From assembly GCF_024138715.1 (NCBI RefSeq), contig NZ_CP092074.1, positions 3,782,001-3,846,000 of the forward strand: a stretch of DNA of 64,000 nt. The letters run 5' to 3'. Shown in pieces: positions 8,484-17,961 of this stretch. Numbering within the stretch: the stretch's first letter is position 1; each line of letters begins with the position of its first letter. The DNA is from Emticicia sp. 21SJ11W-3. GTDB taxonomy: Bacteria; Bacteroidota; Bacteroidia; Cytophagales; Spirosomataceae. The translations under genes and the position numbers were made by a program. Below the pieces are notes generated by a model, which worked only from the letters and a program-made list of their open reading frames with translations, searched no databases and had not been told where the DNA came from.

Positions 8484-9647
8484 ATGTATAAAATCATACT
8501 TTTAATTGACTTTGCTGAAGAGTATAGCAAGGCTCTTTTGAAAGGCATTGCCAAATACTCTAAAGACCACGGCCCCTGGATTTTCTGCCGGATGCCGCTC
8601 TTTCAGCGTGAAACCATCGGGATGGAAGGGATATTGGAATGGGCCCTTGAATGGGGCGCCGATGGTATTATCGGGCAGCTCTACAATGACCCCGCCGTTG
8701 AAAAATTCATTGAGGCGGGTATTCCGGTTATTGCACAGGACTTCAAGGAACGCTTCCCCGATATACCCAATATAACCGGGGCGCACAAGGAAGCCGGCGA
8801 AATGGGTGCCGAGTATTTTTTGCGGAAGGGTTTCAAGAACTTTGCTTTTTATGGATTTAAAGACATTGTATGGTCGCGCGAGCGCGCTGAAGGCTATGAA
8901 GAGCGCATCAGCAGAGCTGGTTACAAGGTTCATTATTTTGAACACGCCATGGCTCGTTCTACCGAAATCTGGTACTACAAGCCCAGCTCGCTGAGCCAGT
9001 GGCTTAAATCTTTGCCCAAACCCATTGCCCTGATGGCCTGCGACGATAACCAGGGGCAGCACATTACTGAAGCATGCAGGCACTCGCAAATACGTATTCC
9101 GGAAGAAGTGGCTGTGTTAGGAGTAGATAACGATGAAATGATTTGTGAGTTCTCTGACCCCCCGCTATCAAGCATTGGCCAGGATGCCGAAAAAGGAGGT
9201 TACGACGCCGCCCGGCTGCTGGAACACATGATAAAAAACGGCACGGCTAACTACTACGATATTGTTGTGAAGCCTACACAGGTAGTTACTCGCCAGTCGA
9301 CAGACATTTACGCTACCAATGATGACTACATAGCGGCATCGCTCAAATTTATTCACCAGAATATAGATAAAAACCTGCAGGTAGACGATGTTGTAAAACA
9401 GGTACCGTTGTCAAGGCGTGCATTAGAGAAACGCTTTCAGTACATAACCGGATTACCCATCTACAAGTATATTTTCAATTTGCGAATTGAGAAGCTAACC
9501 CAGAAACTACGCGAAACAGACATGACTGTGTTTGAAATTGCGCTGGATATGGGCCTTACAGACAGCAAAAATATTGCCCGGCAGTTCAGGCAAGTGAAAG
9601 GTTGCACACCCATTGAGTACCGTAACCGGTATCTGGCCGGTAAGTAG
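8484..9647 (+). CDS. XylR-like transcriptional regulator (LacI-type sensor + AraC-type HTH)
   Basis: 387 aa. Residues ~1-275 form a periplasmic-binding-protein-like ligand domain, with the opening MYKIILLIDFAEEY and the conserved CDDNQGQ and GVDNDEMICE motifs. Residues ~283-385 are an AraC-type double helix-turn-helix ending in the family signature (QFRQVKGCTPIEYRNRY). E. coli XylR, which binds xylose and activates xylose genes, has this layout. Here the regulator follows a hexose-type MFS carrier and ROK kinase and faces the GH2 and GH-like genes, so it probably senses a mono- or disaccharide released by those enzymes. The ligand is not predictable from sequence. Confidence 0.9.
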   Translation: MYKIILLIDFAEEYSKALLKGIAKYSKDHGPWIFCRMPLFQRETIGMEGILEWALEWGADGIIGQLYNDPAVEKFIEAGIPVIAQDFKERFPDIPNITGAHKEAGEMGAEYFLRKGFKNFAFYGFKDIVWSRERAEGYEERISRAGYKVHYFEHAMARSTEIWYYKPSSLSQWLKSLPKPIALMACDDNQGQHITEACRHSQIRIPEEVAVLGVDNDEMICEFSDPPLSSIGQDAEKGGYDAARLLEHMIKNGTANYYDIVVKPTQVVTRQSTDIYATNDDYIAASLKFIHQNIDKNLQVDDVVKQVPLSRRALEKRFQYITGLPIYKYIFNLRIEKLTQKLRETDMTVFEIALDMGLTDSKNIARQFRQVKGCTPIEYRNRYLAGK

Positions 9648-9727
9648 AAGTAGCTGGTTTTACCTTATTAGATATCAATCTATTCCTGTTTTTTAAAATA
9701 GCTCATTAGTATCTGAATAAAAACAAT

Positions 9728-9785
9728 ATCCCGCCGGGATTGTATATTTAAAATTCGTTTTCTTAATATACAATCCCGGCGGGAT
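9728..9785. repeat. Long perfect inverted repeat between convergent genes
   Basis: Arms 9728-9748 and 9765-9785 are perfectly complementary over 21 bp with a 16-nt loop. Each arm contains the smaller palindrome ATCCCGCCGGGAT. It lies between the convergent ends of the XylR-like gene and the GH-like gene, so it can terminate both transcripts, but no strong U-tract follows, which also fits a dispersed palindromic element. Confidence 0.75.
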
Positions 9786-9825
9786 TCTCATCATTATAAG
9801 CGCGCCTCTTAAGGCTTTTGTGCGT

Positions 9826-12174
9826 TTATTGTTTCAGCAACCAGATGTCTGAAATCTTCGAGTGTTTACGCCAGTTGAGGTGCGACTCTTCCGGAACATC
9901 AAAAGAAACATTAATAATTCCGTCCTGGCTCAGATTCAACGGCACAATCCATTCTTTAAATGTCTCATTTTCACGGTTATAAAGTACTGGGTCCAGCCTT
10001 TTTCCGTCTACCCTCAGAAGGGCTTCGCCTGAACCTGCAATTCTGATAATGTAACGCGCATCCGGCGATAGGTTATCATAAGTCAGTTCTGGTGCTTTCT
10101 GGAAAGTTTGCGAAGAAAGACGTGTGCGGCTGAAGCCGTTATCCCACCAGGCAACATCGGTGGCGTCGTCAATAATTGTTTTAACGCGGGGGCCTTTGCT
10201 GATGCTCGACACATCGTCATAGAAACTACCTGCACCCGGGTTCTCCCATTTACTGATAACGTAAAGCCTGGCCAATACCTTGGCACTGCTGTCGGCAAGC
10301 TGTGGTTTCAGTTTTTTAAACTCGTCTTCCACCCACCAGCGGTTGTTAAGCGGGTAGTCTACAAAATCAAGCAAACACCCACGCTCATAGCCTTTGGCTT
10401 TGTGTTTGGGTACGCTGGTCTGCAAGCCAATAGAAGCATACAAAGTTTCGCACAATTGCTCAATTTTTTTGCGCAAATCAGTATTCTGCGGAGCATTGTC
10501 AGCCTTTGCAAGCACCTCCAGGGCGGTGGTCATGGCTTTATCTGCTCCGGTTTTAGGTGCATCGGCCAGCAAAGAGTTGGCCTGTTTTTCAAGCCCTTGT
10601 TCGTAAATTAATCTGCGACGCGTGTAGGTGTCATAGTAAGCACGTAGCAGTAACATCTGCCAGCGCCAGTTTTCAGAAAGTTGAGGTGTGGCCGAAGCCT
10701 CCATGCTTTTCCAGAATGAAAATGTGGCTTCTACACCACCATTCTGCGCCAGTGGGCCTTTCCAGTTATTTTCAAGGGCGGCAATGCCATCGGCCATGTT
10801 ATCTGCCAGGTTATTACCAAAGAAAAAGTTACTGTAATCAACCAGAATATCTCTTACATCTGCCTGTGCGTCCCAGGCTTTCATGCTCCACACCATTTTG
10901 TTGATGTCGTCATGGCAACCGTCAGAATATGACACAAAGCCATCTGTAAAAGGTGCATAAGTAGACTGAATAGCCGCAAATTCATAAGGGCGCGGGTTGC
11001 AGGCTTCTCTGCCCAGGGTAAGGGCATAGGCCTGGTCCCATTGTCTTACCGGAAACTCACTTCTTACGTTATGGGTAAGGTCGGGGTATTCGCGGTGTTG
11101 GTAATTTTTGGGCAGGCGGTAGCGGGTTTCTGCCATAGACGGGCTGCCCGGGCCAGATACCACGCCCTGCAACCAGGTTGGTTTCTTGTCTTTCAGATAC
11201 TGATAAAAATAATCTACCTGCTCTACACTAAAGCCCTGCAACGAAAGCCATATTTTAGCTTTGGGATGGTATTTTACCAGGCGTTCGTGCAGTTCTTTCA
11301 GAAAAGGCAAAACTTCTCTCGGGTGGTTATCGCCGGGGTCTCCGCCCGGTACAAAAATATGATCAAGCCTTGGGCATTCTTTATAGAATGTCTCGTGCAT
11401 TTTCAGTTCGGCTGTGCGTTTCTGGGTATCATGCAAATCAAAGGTAACGGGTGTCCATACCCAGTAATCCTGGTCATAGGCTTTGCAAATCTCACTTATT
11501 CTGACGCGCATTTCGGCGGCAGATATCTTGAAGTGCGGACTTGGGTTTTCGTCTTCATGAAACGGAATGCCCTCAACGGCATTAGAACCAAAAATGGCCA
11601 GTTCTCTGATATACTGCTCAAACTGTACCACTGTCCAGGCATCGTAAGAATTGGCAGTGTGTCTGTACCCCAGCTGATGCCCTCTGATTGGGTAGGACGG
11701 TGAAGACGCCACATTAATTTTTTGTTTCAACTGAATGCTTTTAGGGGCAAATATGCCCTTGCGCAACACCCAGCCAGACCCAAACAATACACCACGGGCG
11801 TCGGCGCCTATTACCCACAAGATACCTCCTTTGTCGGTCAGTTCAGATACAACCCTGAAACCTTCAGGCTTAAACTCCGGTCCGTTTTTGTCTGCCCCAA
11901 CCGGAATGGCTCTGCCTTGCCAGGTTTTATCGCCCGACAAGACCAATGCAATGGCATATTCGTTGTTTTTAGGTAACGCTGCTATCGGCTTTAAAGCAAT
12001 AGATGTGCGCTTCTGAATTTCTTCGGTAAGCATTCGCAGGGTGGTTTCGCGTACCGGCGACGGGATAGAACCCGAAGCGGCAATACCTGCATTCTTAATG
12101 GTGATGGTCTGGGCTGTGGCTGCCACACAAAGCAGCCACAAAAAAGTAAAAAGGCGAATAGATGGACGATTCAT
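9826..12174 (-). CDS. Secreted glycoside-hydrolase-like protein, family not recognised
   Basis: 782 aa with a signal peptide (cleavage after the AATAQ region, about residue 21). Residues ~22-150 resemble the alpha/beta domain that precedes the catalytic barrel in GH20, GH67 and related enzymes (RMLTEEIQKRT, then GVLFGSGWVLRKG). Next comes a TIM-barrel-like part with acidic and aromatic strand ends (GIPFHEDENP, DYWVWTPV, HIFVPGGDPGDNH). A helical region and a C-terminal beta-sandwich (~680-780) follow. The GH67 alpha-glucuronidase catalytic motifs are not obvious. The gene follows the GH2 gene with a 5-bp gap, so both are made together and probably act on the same polymer. Candidate reaction: exo-glycosidase acting on a uronic acid or hexosamine; this is inference. 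Confidence 0.65.
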   Translation of the reverse strand: MNRPSIRLFTFLWLLCVAATAQTITIKNAGIAASGSIPSPVRETTLRMLTEEIQKRTSIALKPIAALPKNNEYAIALVLSGDKTWQGRAIPVGADKNGPEFKPEGFRVVSELTDKGGILWVIGADARGVLFGSGWVLRKGIFAPKSIQLKQKINVASSPSYPIRGHQLGYRHTANSYDAWTVVQFEQYIRELAIFGSNAVEGIPFHEDENPSPHFKISAAEMRVRISEICKAYDQDYWVWTPVTFDLHDTQKRTAELKMHETFYKECPRLDHIFVPGGDPGDNHPREVLPFLKELHERLVKYHPKAKIWLSLQGFSVEQVDYFYQYLKDKKPTWLQGVVSGPGSPSMAETRYRLPKNYQHREYPDLTHNVRSEFPVRQWDQAYALTLGREACNPRPYEFAAIQSTYAPFTDGFVSYSDGCHDDINKMVWSMKAWDAQADVRDILVDYSNFFFGNNLADNMADGIAALENNWKGPLAQNGGVEATFSFWKSMEASATPQLSENWRWQMLLLRAYYDTYTRRRLIYEQGLEKQANSLLADAPKTGADKAMTTALEVLAKADNAPQNTDLRKKIEQLCETLYASIGLQTSVPKHKAKGYERGCLLDFVDYPLNNRWWVEDEFKKLKPQLADSSAKVLARLYVISKWENPGAGSFYDDVSSISKGPRVKTIIDDATDVAWWDNGFSRTRLSSQTFQKAPELTYDNLSPDARYIIRIAGSGEALLRVDGKRLDPVLYNRENETFKEWIVPLNLSQDGIINVSFDVPEESHLNWRKHSKISDIWLLKQ

Positions 12175-12179
12175 AAGTT

Positions 12180-14846
12180 TTAAAGGGTGATAGATTTAGA
12201 CAGGTTGTAACCTTGTATTTTTATAACCGGGTTACCGCCTTTCAGGTCTTTTTTATTGTATTTCACAGTAATAGTTTTGCTCTCTTTTGGTGGAACAGAC
12301 ACGTAATTGTCTGACCAGAAAACGGGTGTAACCGCCTCTTTGCCATCGGTCAGTTCTGCTTCTGTAAAGAAAGCCAGCTTATCTGTGGTATTAGTCAATT
12401 TAAGCGTTACTTCAAATTCTCCGTCTTTCAGTTCTTTTACAGTCTTCTCGGCTGTCAGCTGAACTTTCGGCAAGGTATTTAATGGATTAAAGTCAGCATA
12501 TTGTTTCTGAGGCGTATAGAACCAGAAGTACTTCGACCAGTCTAACTGGTCTTTCTGTGAGGCAAGCCAGTAGAAATTATCTGCAATTACCTCTCCCTTA
12601 CTGTTTTTCAATTTCAGGTCAAGGAAAAACACTTCGTTCTTTCCGGTCAGTTCTGGTACATTCAGCCATTTTCTGGTCGAGTTTTCGCCCATTGCTACCT
12701 TTTCTGTCTTAGCAAATACCTGTTTTGAATCTTTATTGAACAATCTGATTTCGGCAGATACGCCATCTAAAGCTGTGCGGGTATCATTACTCAGATGCAC
12801 CGTATGATTATGGTAATCGTAAATGATATTAACCGGTTGAGAGGCCTTTTTGGTACCATAATAAGCGCCGGTTGGCATCAGGTAGTAGTCGTACAACTGC
12901 CAGTAAAACTCTGGCCAGGGCGAGTTAAGCATCCACTGCACCACACCCGTTGCCACAGGGCGGTTAATTACAAAGGCTTCAAACATAGGCCTTATGGCTT
13001 CATAATTCATTACCTGCGCTTTCAGAGCCAGTTCGTCCAGATTAGCAGGTGCGCCATATCGTTTGTTCATGGCGTTTAGGTAAACACCAATTGTATTAAA
13101 ATCTTTACGACCAGAGTGGTAGTTCCACATCTTGTTATCCGGTGGCCATAAATCAGCCGTTGGTATCATCTTTTTAATACTGCTTACTGGCGGCACCTGT
13201 GGCCCCGGGCCTGTTTCGCTATTAAACCCGAATGCCCCACCCAGCTTTTTATCTTCAAACCAGTAAACCGGTGGCACGTATTCGTAAGGGCCATTCATTT
13301 TCATACCCGATTTGCCGGTAATGGTACTGGTAAACTCGCCCGACGAAATCAAGAACGGACGTGTAGGGTCATATTGTTTCAGGGTTTCATGGTAACGTTT
13401 TTCAAGCGAAGGCTTCGGCATGGCGTCGCTGCCGCCTGCCCATGTAAAAATACTTGGGTGATTACGCAGCCACTTCACCTGGTCGCGCAGGTAGTTTGAC
13501 AACAACGTTTCTTCATCAGGTGTAAGTTTTACCGAATACAAATCTACTCCTTCGTTAATCGGCAGGTTTTCATCGCCGGGTTTTATTTTCAATTCCAGCC
13601 CCAGGTAATCAGGCCATTCCCACTGGCAGCTCCAGCCCACCATCAACAAAATACCGTTTTCGTCACACAAATCATAAATATGATGGTTATTCCCCCATAC
13701 GCCCTCAAATCTGAGCGAGTTCAGGTTCATTTCTTTCACGTATCGTATCTGCGCTGCATCCTTTTCAGGCATGTAACGCAAAAACAAGTCGTCTACCCAT
13801 CCGGCACTTTTAATCAATACTTCACGGCCGTTCACTTTATAGCCCCGCACGTTTTTATCGTTCAGGTAGGTTTCTATCTTTCTGATACCAAATCTGGTCG
13901 ATTGCTTGTCAGATAATTTGCCCTGCTCTTTCACTTCCATATTCAGTGTATACAAATCAGGGTTACCCAGCCCGTTTGGCCACCAGAGTTTAGGGTTTTT
14001 AATGAGCAGTTCTTTGGTATCAGCCGGGCTGAACCTCACTTCTTTGCGCTCTTTAGGGGCCAGCTTTACACTTTTGCTGAAACTGATGTTCTCAATCGTA
14101 CCGGTTACTTCTACCGTTTTAGCGTCGTTGGTATGGTTGGTTAACTCTGTGCTTACCGTAAGGCTGGCCTTGCTTAAATCTTTAGGGTCAAGGTCTGGAG
14201 CCACAAATGTGGCGTTCATAGATACCTTGCCTGAGCGTCTCAGCCTTATATCGCGGTAAATACCCATGTAATGGTCGGGTGGTGTAGGCGCCCAGTCAAC
14301 AAAACCCATGTAGAAATTTCTTACTTTCGGCGGAAACACCTCTACCAGAAGGGTATTCTCGCCATCTTTGGCTGCTTTGGTGATGTCAATTTCAAACTGA
14401 CGAAAAGCGCCGAAAAGGGTATCCTGCGATGCTATCTTCACCCCATTCAGCCAGAAATTGGCACGATAGTTTACACCATCTACATGCAAGGCCAGTTGTT
14501 CTTCTGCGGTGTCCAGGTCGTCAATAGTAAATGTATTTCTAAACCACCAGGGGTTTTCGAAAGGTGCACGGGGTATGTTTTCCAGGTTTTTGCCCATAAA
14601 AGGGTCTTTATAAACGCCGGCTTCTACCAATGCGCCTAAAACCGTGGTGGGCACGGTGGCTTTCACCCACTTATCGGGGTTTATTAATTGCTCCGACACA
14701 CTTTTGGCATCTGCAGCAGTCTCTTTGGTTGAGGCAATAGACCAGTTGTCGGTCAGGGTTCTTTCTTCCACTTTTACTTTAGGGCTGCAACCGGCCAACC
14801 AGACGCTGCCCAGCATACCCAAAAGCAAACTCCATCTTGTATTCAT
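12180..14846 (-). CDS. GH2 exo-beta-D-glucosaminidase-like lipoprotein
   Basis: 888 aa. The signal ends in WLAGC (lipobox), predicting a lipid-anchored protein. Domain order is that of GH2: sugar-binding jelly roll (~40-225), immunoglobulin-like domain (~225-335), TIM barrel (~340-650), then extra beta domains. The acid/base site reads WAGGSD with Asp474, not the usual N-E of beta-galactosidases. The nucleophile is Glu544 in FNSETGPG. A G-S-D acid/base followed by a nucleophile about 70 residues later is the mark of exo-beta-D-glucosaminidases such as CsxA, which trim chitosan or glucosamine ends. Related beta-mannosidases are the alternative. First gene of a two-gene operon with the downstream GH-like gene and divergent from a membrane-protein gene at 15000. 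Confidence 0.85.
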   Translation of the reverse strand: MNTRWSLLLGMLGSVWLAGCSPKVKVEERTLTDNWSIASTKETAADAKSVSEQLINPDKWVKATVPTTVLGALVEAGVYKDPFMGKNLENIPRAPFENPWWFRNTFTIDDLDTAEEQLALHVDGVNYRANFWLNGVKIASQDTLFGAFRQFEIDITKAAKDGENTLLVEVFPPKVRNFYMGFVDWAPTPPDHYMGIYRDIRLRRSGKVSMNATFVAPDLDPKDLSKASLTVSTELTNHTNDAKTVEVTGTIENISFSKSVKLAPKERKEVRFSPADTKELLIKNPKLWWPNGLGNPDLYTLNMEVKEQGKLSDKQSTRFGIRKIETYLNDKNVRGYKVNGREVLIKSAGWVDDLFLRYMPEKDAAQIRYVKEMNLNSLRFEGVWGNNHHIYDLCDENGILLMVGWSCQWEWPDYLGLELKIKPGDENLPINEGVDLYSVKLTPDEETLLSNYLRDQVKWLRNHPSIFTWAGGSDAMPKPSLEKRYHETLKQYDPTRPFLISSGEFTSTITGKSGMKMNGPYEYVPPVYWFEDKKLGGAFGFNSETGPGPQVPPVSSIKKMIPTADLWPPDNKMWNYHSGRKDFNTIGVYLNAMNKRYGAPANLDELALKAQVMNYEAIRPMFEAFVINRPVATGVVQWMLNSPWPEFYWQLYDYYLMPTGAYYGTKKASQPVNIIYDYHNHTVHLSNDTRTALDGVSAEIRLFNKDSKQVFAKTEKVAMGENSTRKWLNVPELTGKNEVFFLDLKLKNSKGEVIADNFYWLASQKDQLDWSKYFWFYTPQKQYADFNPLNTLPKVQLTAEKTVKELKDGEFEVTLKLTNTTDKLAFFTEAELTDGKEAVTPVFWSDNYVSVPPKESKTITVKYNKKDLKGGNPVIKIQGYNLSKSITL

Positions 14847-14999
14847 ATTGTTTGTGCTTGATTTACTTTCTGATTTATACTTGTAAAATTAGGTTTCGGA
14901 CTATTGCCATGCAAAATATATGGCCTGTAATAGTCTTTTCAATGGCTTGTATCGTATAGTAAAAGAATTCTGTACAACCTTCAATATTAACCTAAACAA

Positions 15000-16307
15000 A
15001 TGAAAGACAGACAATTATATTTCAGCATGCTGGTTGTGGCCCTATCGCTCGGAACAGCCTGGGCTATCCGTGGGCAGTTCGGGCATGAGCATGGCGCCGC
15101 CTGGGCCGGAGGTATCGGATGCCTGAGCCTGATAATGGTAGCCAAAAGAGGCGACTGGTACAGCAAAGTATTTAGTGCCACCCTGGCAGGTGCCCTCGGT
15201 TGGGGTATTGGTGGTATTATGAGCTACGGCATAGTAGTAGGTTATGGCAGAGCTTCTGATTTTATAAACACCTATTACGGCCTCATGATGCTTTTTGTTA
15301 TAGGTGGCCTTTATGGATACATCGGTGGCGGGCTGTTCGGGCTGTCGTTATCGAGTACCGCCAAAAACCCGGTTAAATGGGTAAACCTGACTATTGAAAT
15401 GGTGGTAGGCGGAATTATGTTTTACTACTTCATGATTTATGAGTTTGAGTGGTTTATGACTCCACCGCGCTCTGAAATGTGGGCGGTGTGCTTTGGTATG
15501 GCTGTTGCGCTTACCTGGTTTATGATTCGCCACCAGCAGACCTCGGCCATCAGAGTGGCTGTTTTTTCTGGTTTAGGCGGTGGGTTTGGGTTTGCGCTCG
15601 GTAATTTCTTTCAGGTTTTAGGCGGGGTTTCTGGCATTAAATTTAATTTCTGGAATGTGATGGAATACACCCTGGGTTTCTTCGGCGGGCTAGGCATGGC
15701 ATACGGAACACTTACTTCTAAATGGGAGACATCAGAACCACAACAAAAGAAAGCCAATCAGTTTTTTCCGATACTGATGCTCTCACTCATTATTCCATTT
15801 ACTGTCTGGCAACAGAATTTTGACACCAAACGCATTTATGCAACCCTGATTGAGATTGGTATAATAGATGGCAGCCCGCTATTTGCCGCTACCGAATGGA
15901 GTGGCCTTGTATTGGTGTTGATTCTGGCGGCGTTCAGCTTTTATCAGTACTATAACCACAGGCCGGCTTCGGTTACCTATACCTACAAAGAAATTCAAAC
16001 CTTTTTTGTGGTTTATCTGGGCATTTATATTGTGTTCAGCTATATAATTACAGGTGCGTTTTTTAGTACTTACCGCGTTGAGCAATATTTATACACCCTT
16101 AACCTGATAGCCATTATACTGCTGATAGGCAAAACACAGCCGACGTTCAGCAACAGAAACATTGACGGCAGTAAATGGGCTGTTAAAATGGTATGGGTGG
16201 CCTTATTTATTGCCGTGCTGGCATTTATTGCCAAAAGCTCGCATGATGAACTGAAAGGAGCCCACAAAAGATTTGGAGAAGAAGTAGTTGAAGAAACTGC
16301 CAAATAA
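15000..16307 (+). CDS. Polytopic membrane protein of unknown function
   Basis: 435 aa, strongly hydrophobic with roughly 11-12 predicted spans. The N-terminal half is glycine-rich with repeated G-W-G-I-G-G and Y-G-Y-I-G-G-G stretches, and holds a conserved-looking RGQFGHEHGAAWAGG segment at about 24-38 with two His and a Glu that could face a pore or active site. The C-terminus ends in a short charged tail. I do not recognise the family. It is divergent from the GH2 operon and separated by only 2 bp from a CPBP protease gene, so those two are certainly co-transcribed. A role in transport or processing of the sugars released by the GH2 pair is possible but unproven. Confidence 0.8.
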   Translation: MKDRQLYFSMLVVALSLGTAWAIRGQFGHEHGAAWAGGIGCLSLIMVAKRGDWYSKVFSATLAGALGWGIGGIMSYGIVVGYGRASDFINTYYGLMMLFVIGGLYGYIGGGLFGLSLSSTAKNPVKWVNLTIEMVVGGIMFYYFMIYEFEWFMTPPRSEMWAVCFGMAVALTWFMIRHQQTSAIRVAVFSGLGGGFGFALGNFFQVLGGVSGIKFNFWNVMEYTLGFFGGLGMAYGTLTSKWETSEPQQKKANQFFPILMLSLIIPFTVWQQNFDTKRIYATLIEIGIIDGSPLFAATEWSGLVLVLILAAFSFYQYYNHRPASVTYTYKEIQTFFVVYLGIYIVFSYIITGAFFSTYRVEQYLYTLNLIAIILLIGKTQPTFSNRNIDGSKWAVKMVWVALFIAVLAFIAKSSHDELKGAHKRFGEEVVEETAK

Positions 16308-16309
16308 AA

Positions 16310-17473
16310 ATGAAAAATTATATTCAGCATATTCGTTCAGGGTTTATTATTACGGGCATTTTGTTCGCGCTGTTTTTGTATTTCAACAAAGACCAACCCC
16401 TGAACGAATTGCTGATGGCAAGCGTGTGTTTTGTGCTGCTGCACCTGCTGCTGTTTACTTTGGGAAACCAGGGCGTAGCTGCACAACTTACCACCGATTT
16501 GAAGGCTGGCACCGAAAAAACCCTGCTGTTTCCGAACTGTCTGATTGCCCTGCTATACATTTACATCATTTATCATGGCGGTTCACCGCTTGAGGGTTCA
16601 GCAGCGCTGTTTCCTTTTTTTGCGTTATTTCCTGTTCTTGGTTTTCTGGCATTTAAAAAGACTTATATCGTCTGGTCTGATTTTGTATTTCTGCTTCTGT
16701 TGCTTATACCGTCGGTTTCTATATCTTTTAAAAGCAATACCAGCCTGCCAGTGCATGGCAATGGTTTCAGCTCTGTTTATAAGCTGGTAATTATGTTGCT
16801 GGCGTTTTATGCATTTGGCATTGTAAGGGGCATAAAAGACATTGGCTTTTATCCGGTTTTTCAATGGCGCGCACTGGGCATATCCCTGGCATGCTGGCTG
16901 GTGTTTCTGGGTTTGGTATGGCTCATTGCCTATGCTTCGGGTTTCCTGAATTTATCAGGTGCAGAGGCGTTCGCAGAAGAAGGTTTTGCCCAAGGGCTCA
17001 GAAACATGATACGCGTTTTTTTAGGCACGGCTTTGTTTGAAGAATTGTTTTTCAGAGGATTGATACAGAATATGCTGGCAAAGAAAATAGGGCAGTATAA
17101 AAACTGGAGACCATTCTGGCAATGGAGTCTGGTGCTTTTTGCCGCGCTGGCATTTTTAACGGGGTATCTGATGGACAAAAGCCTGTTCTGGCTACCCTTG
17201 TTGATTACCGGCTTACTGTTTGCAGCGGCTTATCTGATTGAGAAATCGGGTAAAACATCACAAGGCACTTATACTGCGCTGGCTATAACCAGCATTTTTT
17301 TCGGGCTGGTGCATTTTCACGCCGGTTCAATTATTTTTGTAGGGTTGGCAAGTATTGCGGGCTGGTTTTATGGATATACTTATCTGAAAACCCGAAATGT
17401 TTTTTATGCAGCGCTGGTGCATACACTGGTTAACTCTTCAGAATTTTTATTTGCCCTTGACGGCCTACGATAG
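16310..17473 (+). CDS. CPBP-family intramembrane metalloprotease
   Basis: 387 aa with about 9-10 membrane spans. The three Abi/CPBP motifs are visible: E244-E245-x3-R249 (EELFFRG), then FFGLVHFH, and the last His in ALVHTLVN near residue 374. These place glutamates and histidines inside the membrane for zinc-dependent cleavage, as in Rce1-type enzymes. The N-terminal half (residues 1-190) adds several further spans not needed for the protease core. The start ATG is 2 bp after the preceding stop (translational coupling). Substrate unknown; some bacterial members process peptides or give immunity to bacteriocins. Confidence 0.88.
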   Translation: MKNYIQHIRSGFIITGILFALFLYFNKDQPLNELLMASVCFVLLHLLLFTLGNQGVAAQLTTDLKAGTEKTLLFPNCLIALLYIYIIYHGGSPLEGSAALFPFFALFPVLGFLAFKKTYIVWSDFVFLLLLLIPSVSISFKSNTSLPVHGNGFSSVYKLVIMLLAFYAFGIVRGIKDIGFYPVFQWRALGISLACWLVFLGLVWLIAYASGFLNLSGAEAFAEEGFAQGLRNMIRVFLGTALFEELFFRGLIQNMLAKKIGQYKNWRPFWQWSLVLFAALAFLTGYLMDKSLFWLPLLITGLLFAAAYLIEKSGKTSQGTYTALAITSIFFGLVHFHAGSIIFVGLASIAGWFYGYTYLKTRNVFYAALVHTLVNSSEFLFALDGLR

Positions 17474-17562
17474 ATTCTTAAATTCTACTTATTATCAGGT
17501 ACAGGTCTGAGCTTACTCATAACGTTTTCAGATGCCTTCATGCATATTTGAAAAAAGAAGTT

Positions 17563-17961
17563 ATGAAAGCTTTTCAGAGTACTATAGCCTCGATACTATT
17601 ATTGCTTAACGGCCTTGGCGCAACCTATGGTGGGTGGAAATTAATTACCCGCCCGGACGGAAGCAGTATGCGGATGTCGGTTAGCCTTTTAGAGCAAAGC
17701 CCCTTTCAGGACTTTCTGATACCCGGTTTAGGCCTGCTTGTTTTTAACGGGCTGCCTAGTTTAATTGCTTTTGTGGGTATGTTAGCCAACCCCCGGAAAT
17801 TCGCCTGGGCAGTTTGGGTTCAGGGAATTATTCTTTGCACCTGGATTACCATTCAGGTAATTATGATTGAAATGCTCCACCCTTTGCATCTGGTATGCGT
17901 GGCAGCCGGCCTGGTACTAATTTTAATTGGAAGAAACCAGAGCCGGCCGAAATTTAATTAA
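17563..17961 (+). CDS. Small four-span membrane protein, hypothetical
   Basis: 132 aa from the ATG at 17563; a TTG five codons upstream (17548) also keeps the frame but is less likely. Four hydrophobic segments (about 5-28, 48-70, 78-97, 103-125) separated by short loops. No motif recognised. The 3' end overlaps the convergent GDPD gene end by 4 bp. Located after the CPBP protease on the same strand with a 90-bp gap. Confidence 0.65.
   Translation: MKAFQSTIASILLLLNGLGATYGGWKLITRPDGSSMRMSVSLLEQSPFQDFLIPGLGLLVFNGLPSLIAFVGMLANPRKFAWAVWVQGIILCTWITIQVIMIEMLHPLHLVCVAAGLVLILIGRNQSRPKFN

Noticed and set aside
8502-9089. 195-codon open frame on the minus strand
   Set aside because: Lies wholly inside the XylR-like gene, which has clear motifs; composition fits an antisense shadow.
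10108-10611. 167-codon plus-strand frame
   Set aside because: Same antisense situation within the GH-like gene.
11041-11703. 220-codon plus-strand frame
   Set aside because: Antisense to the GH-like gene at 9826-12174; no recognisable domain.
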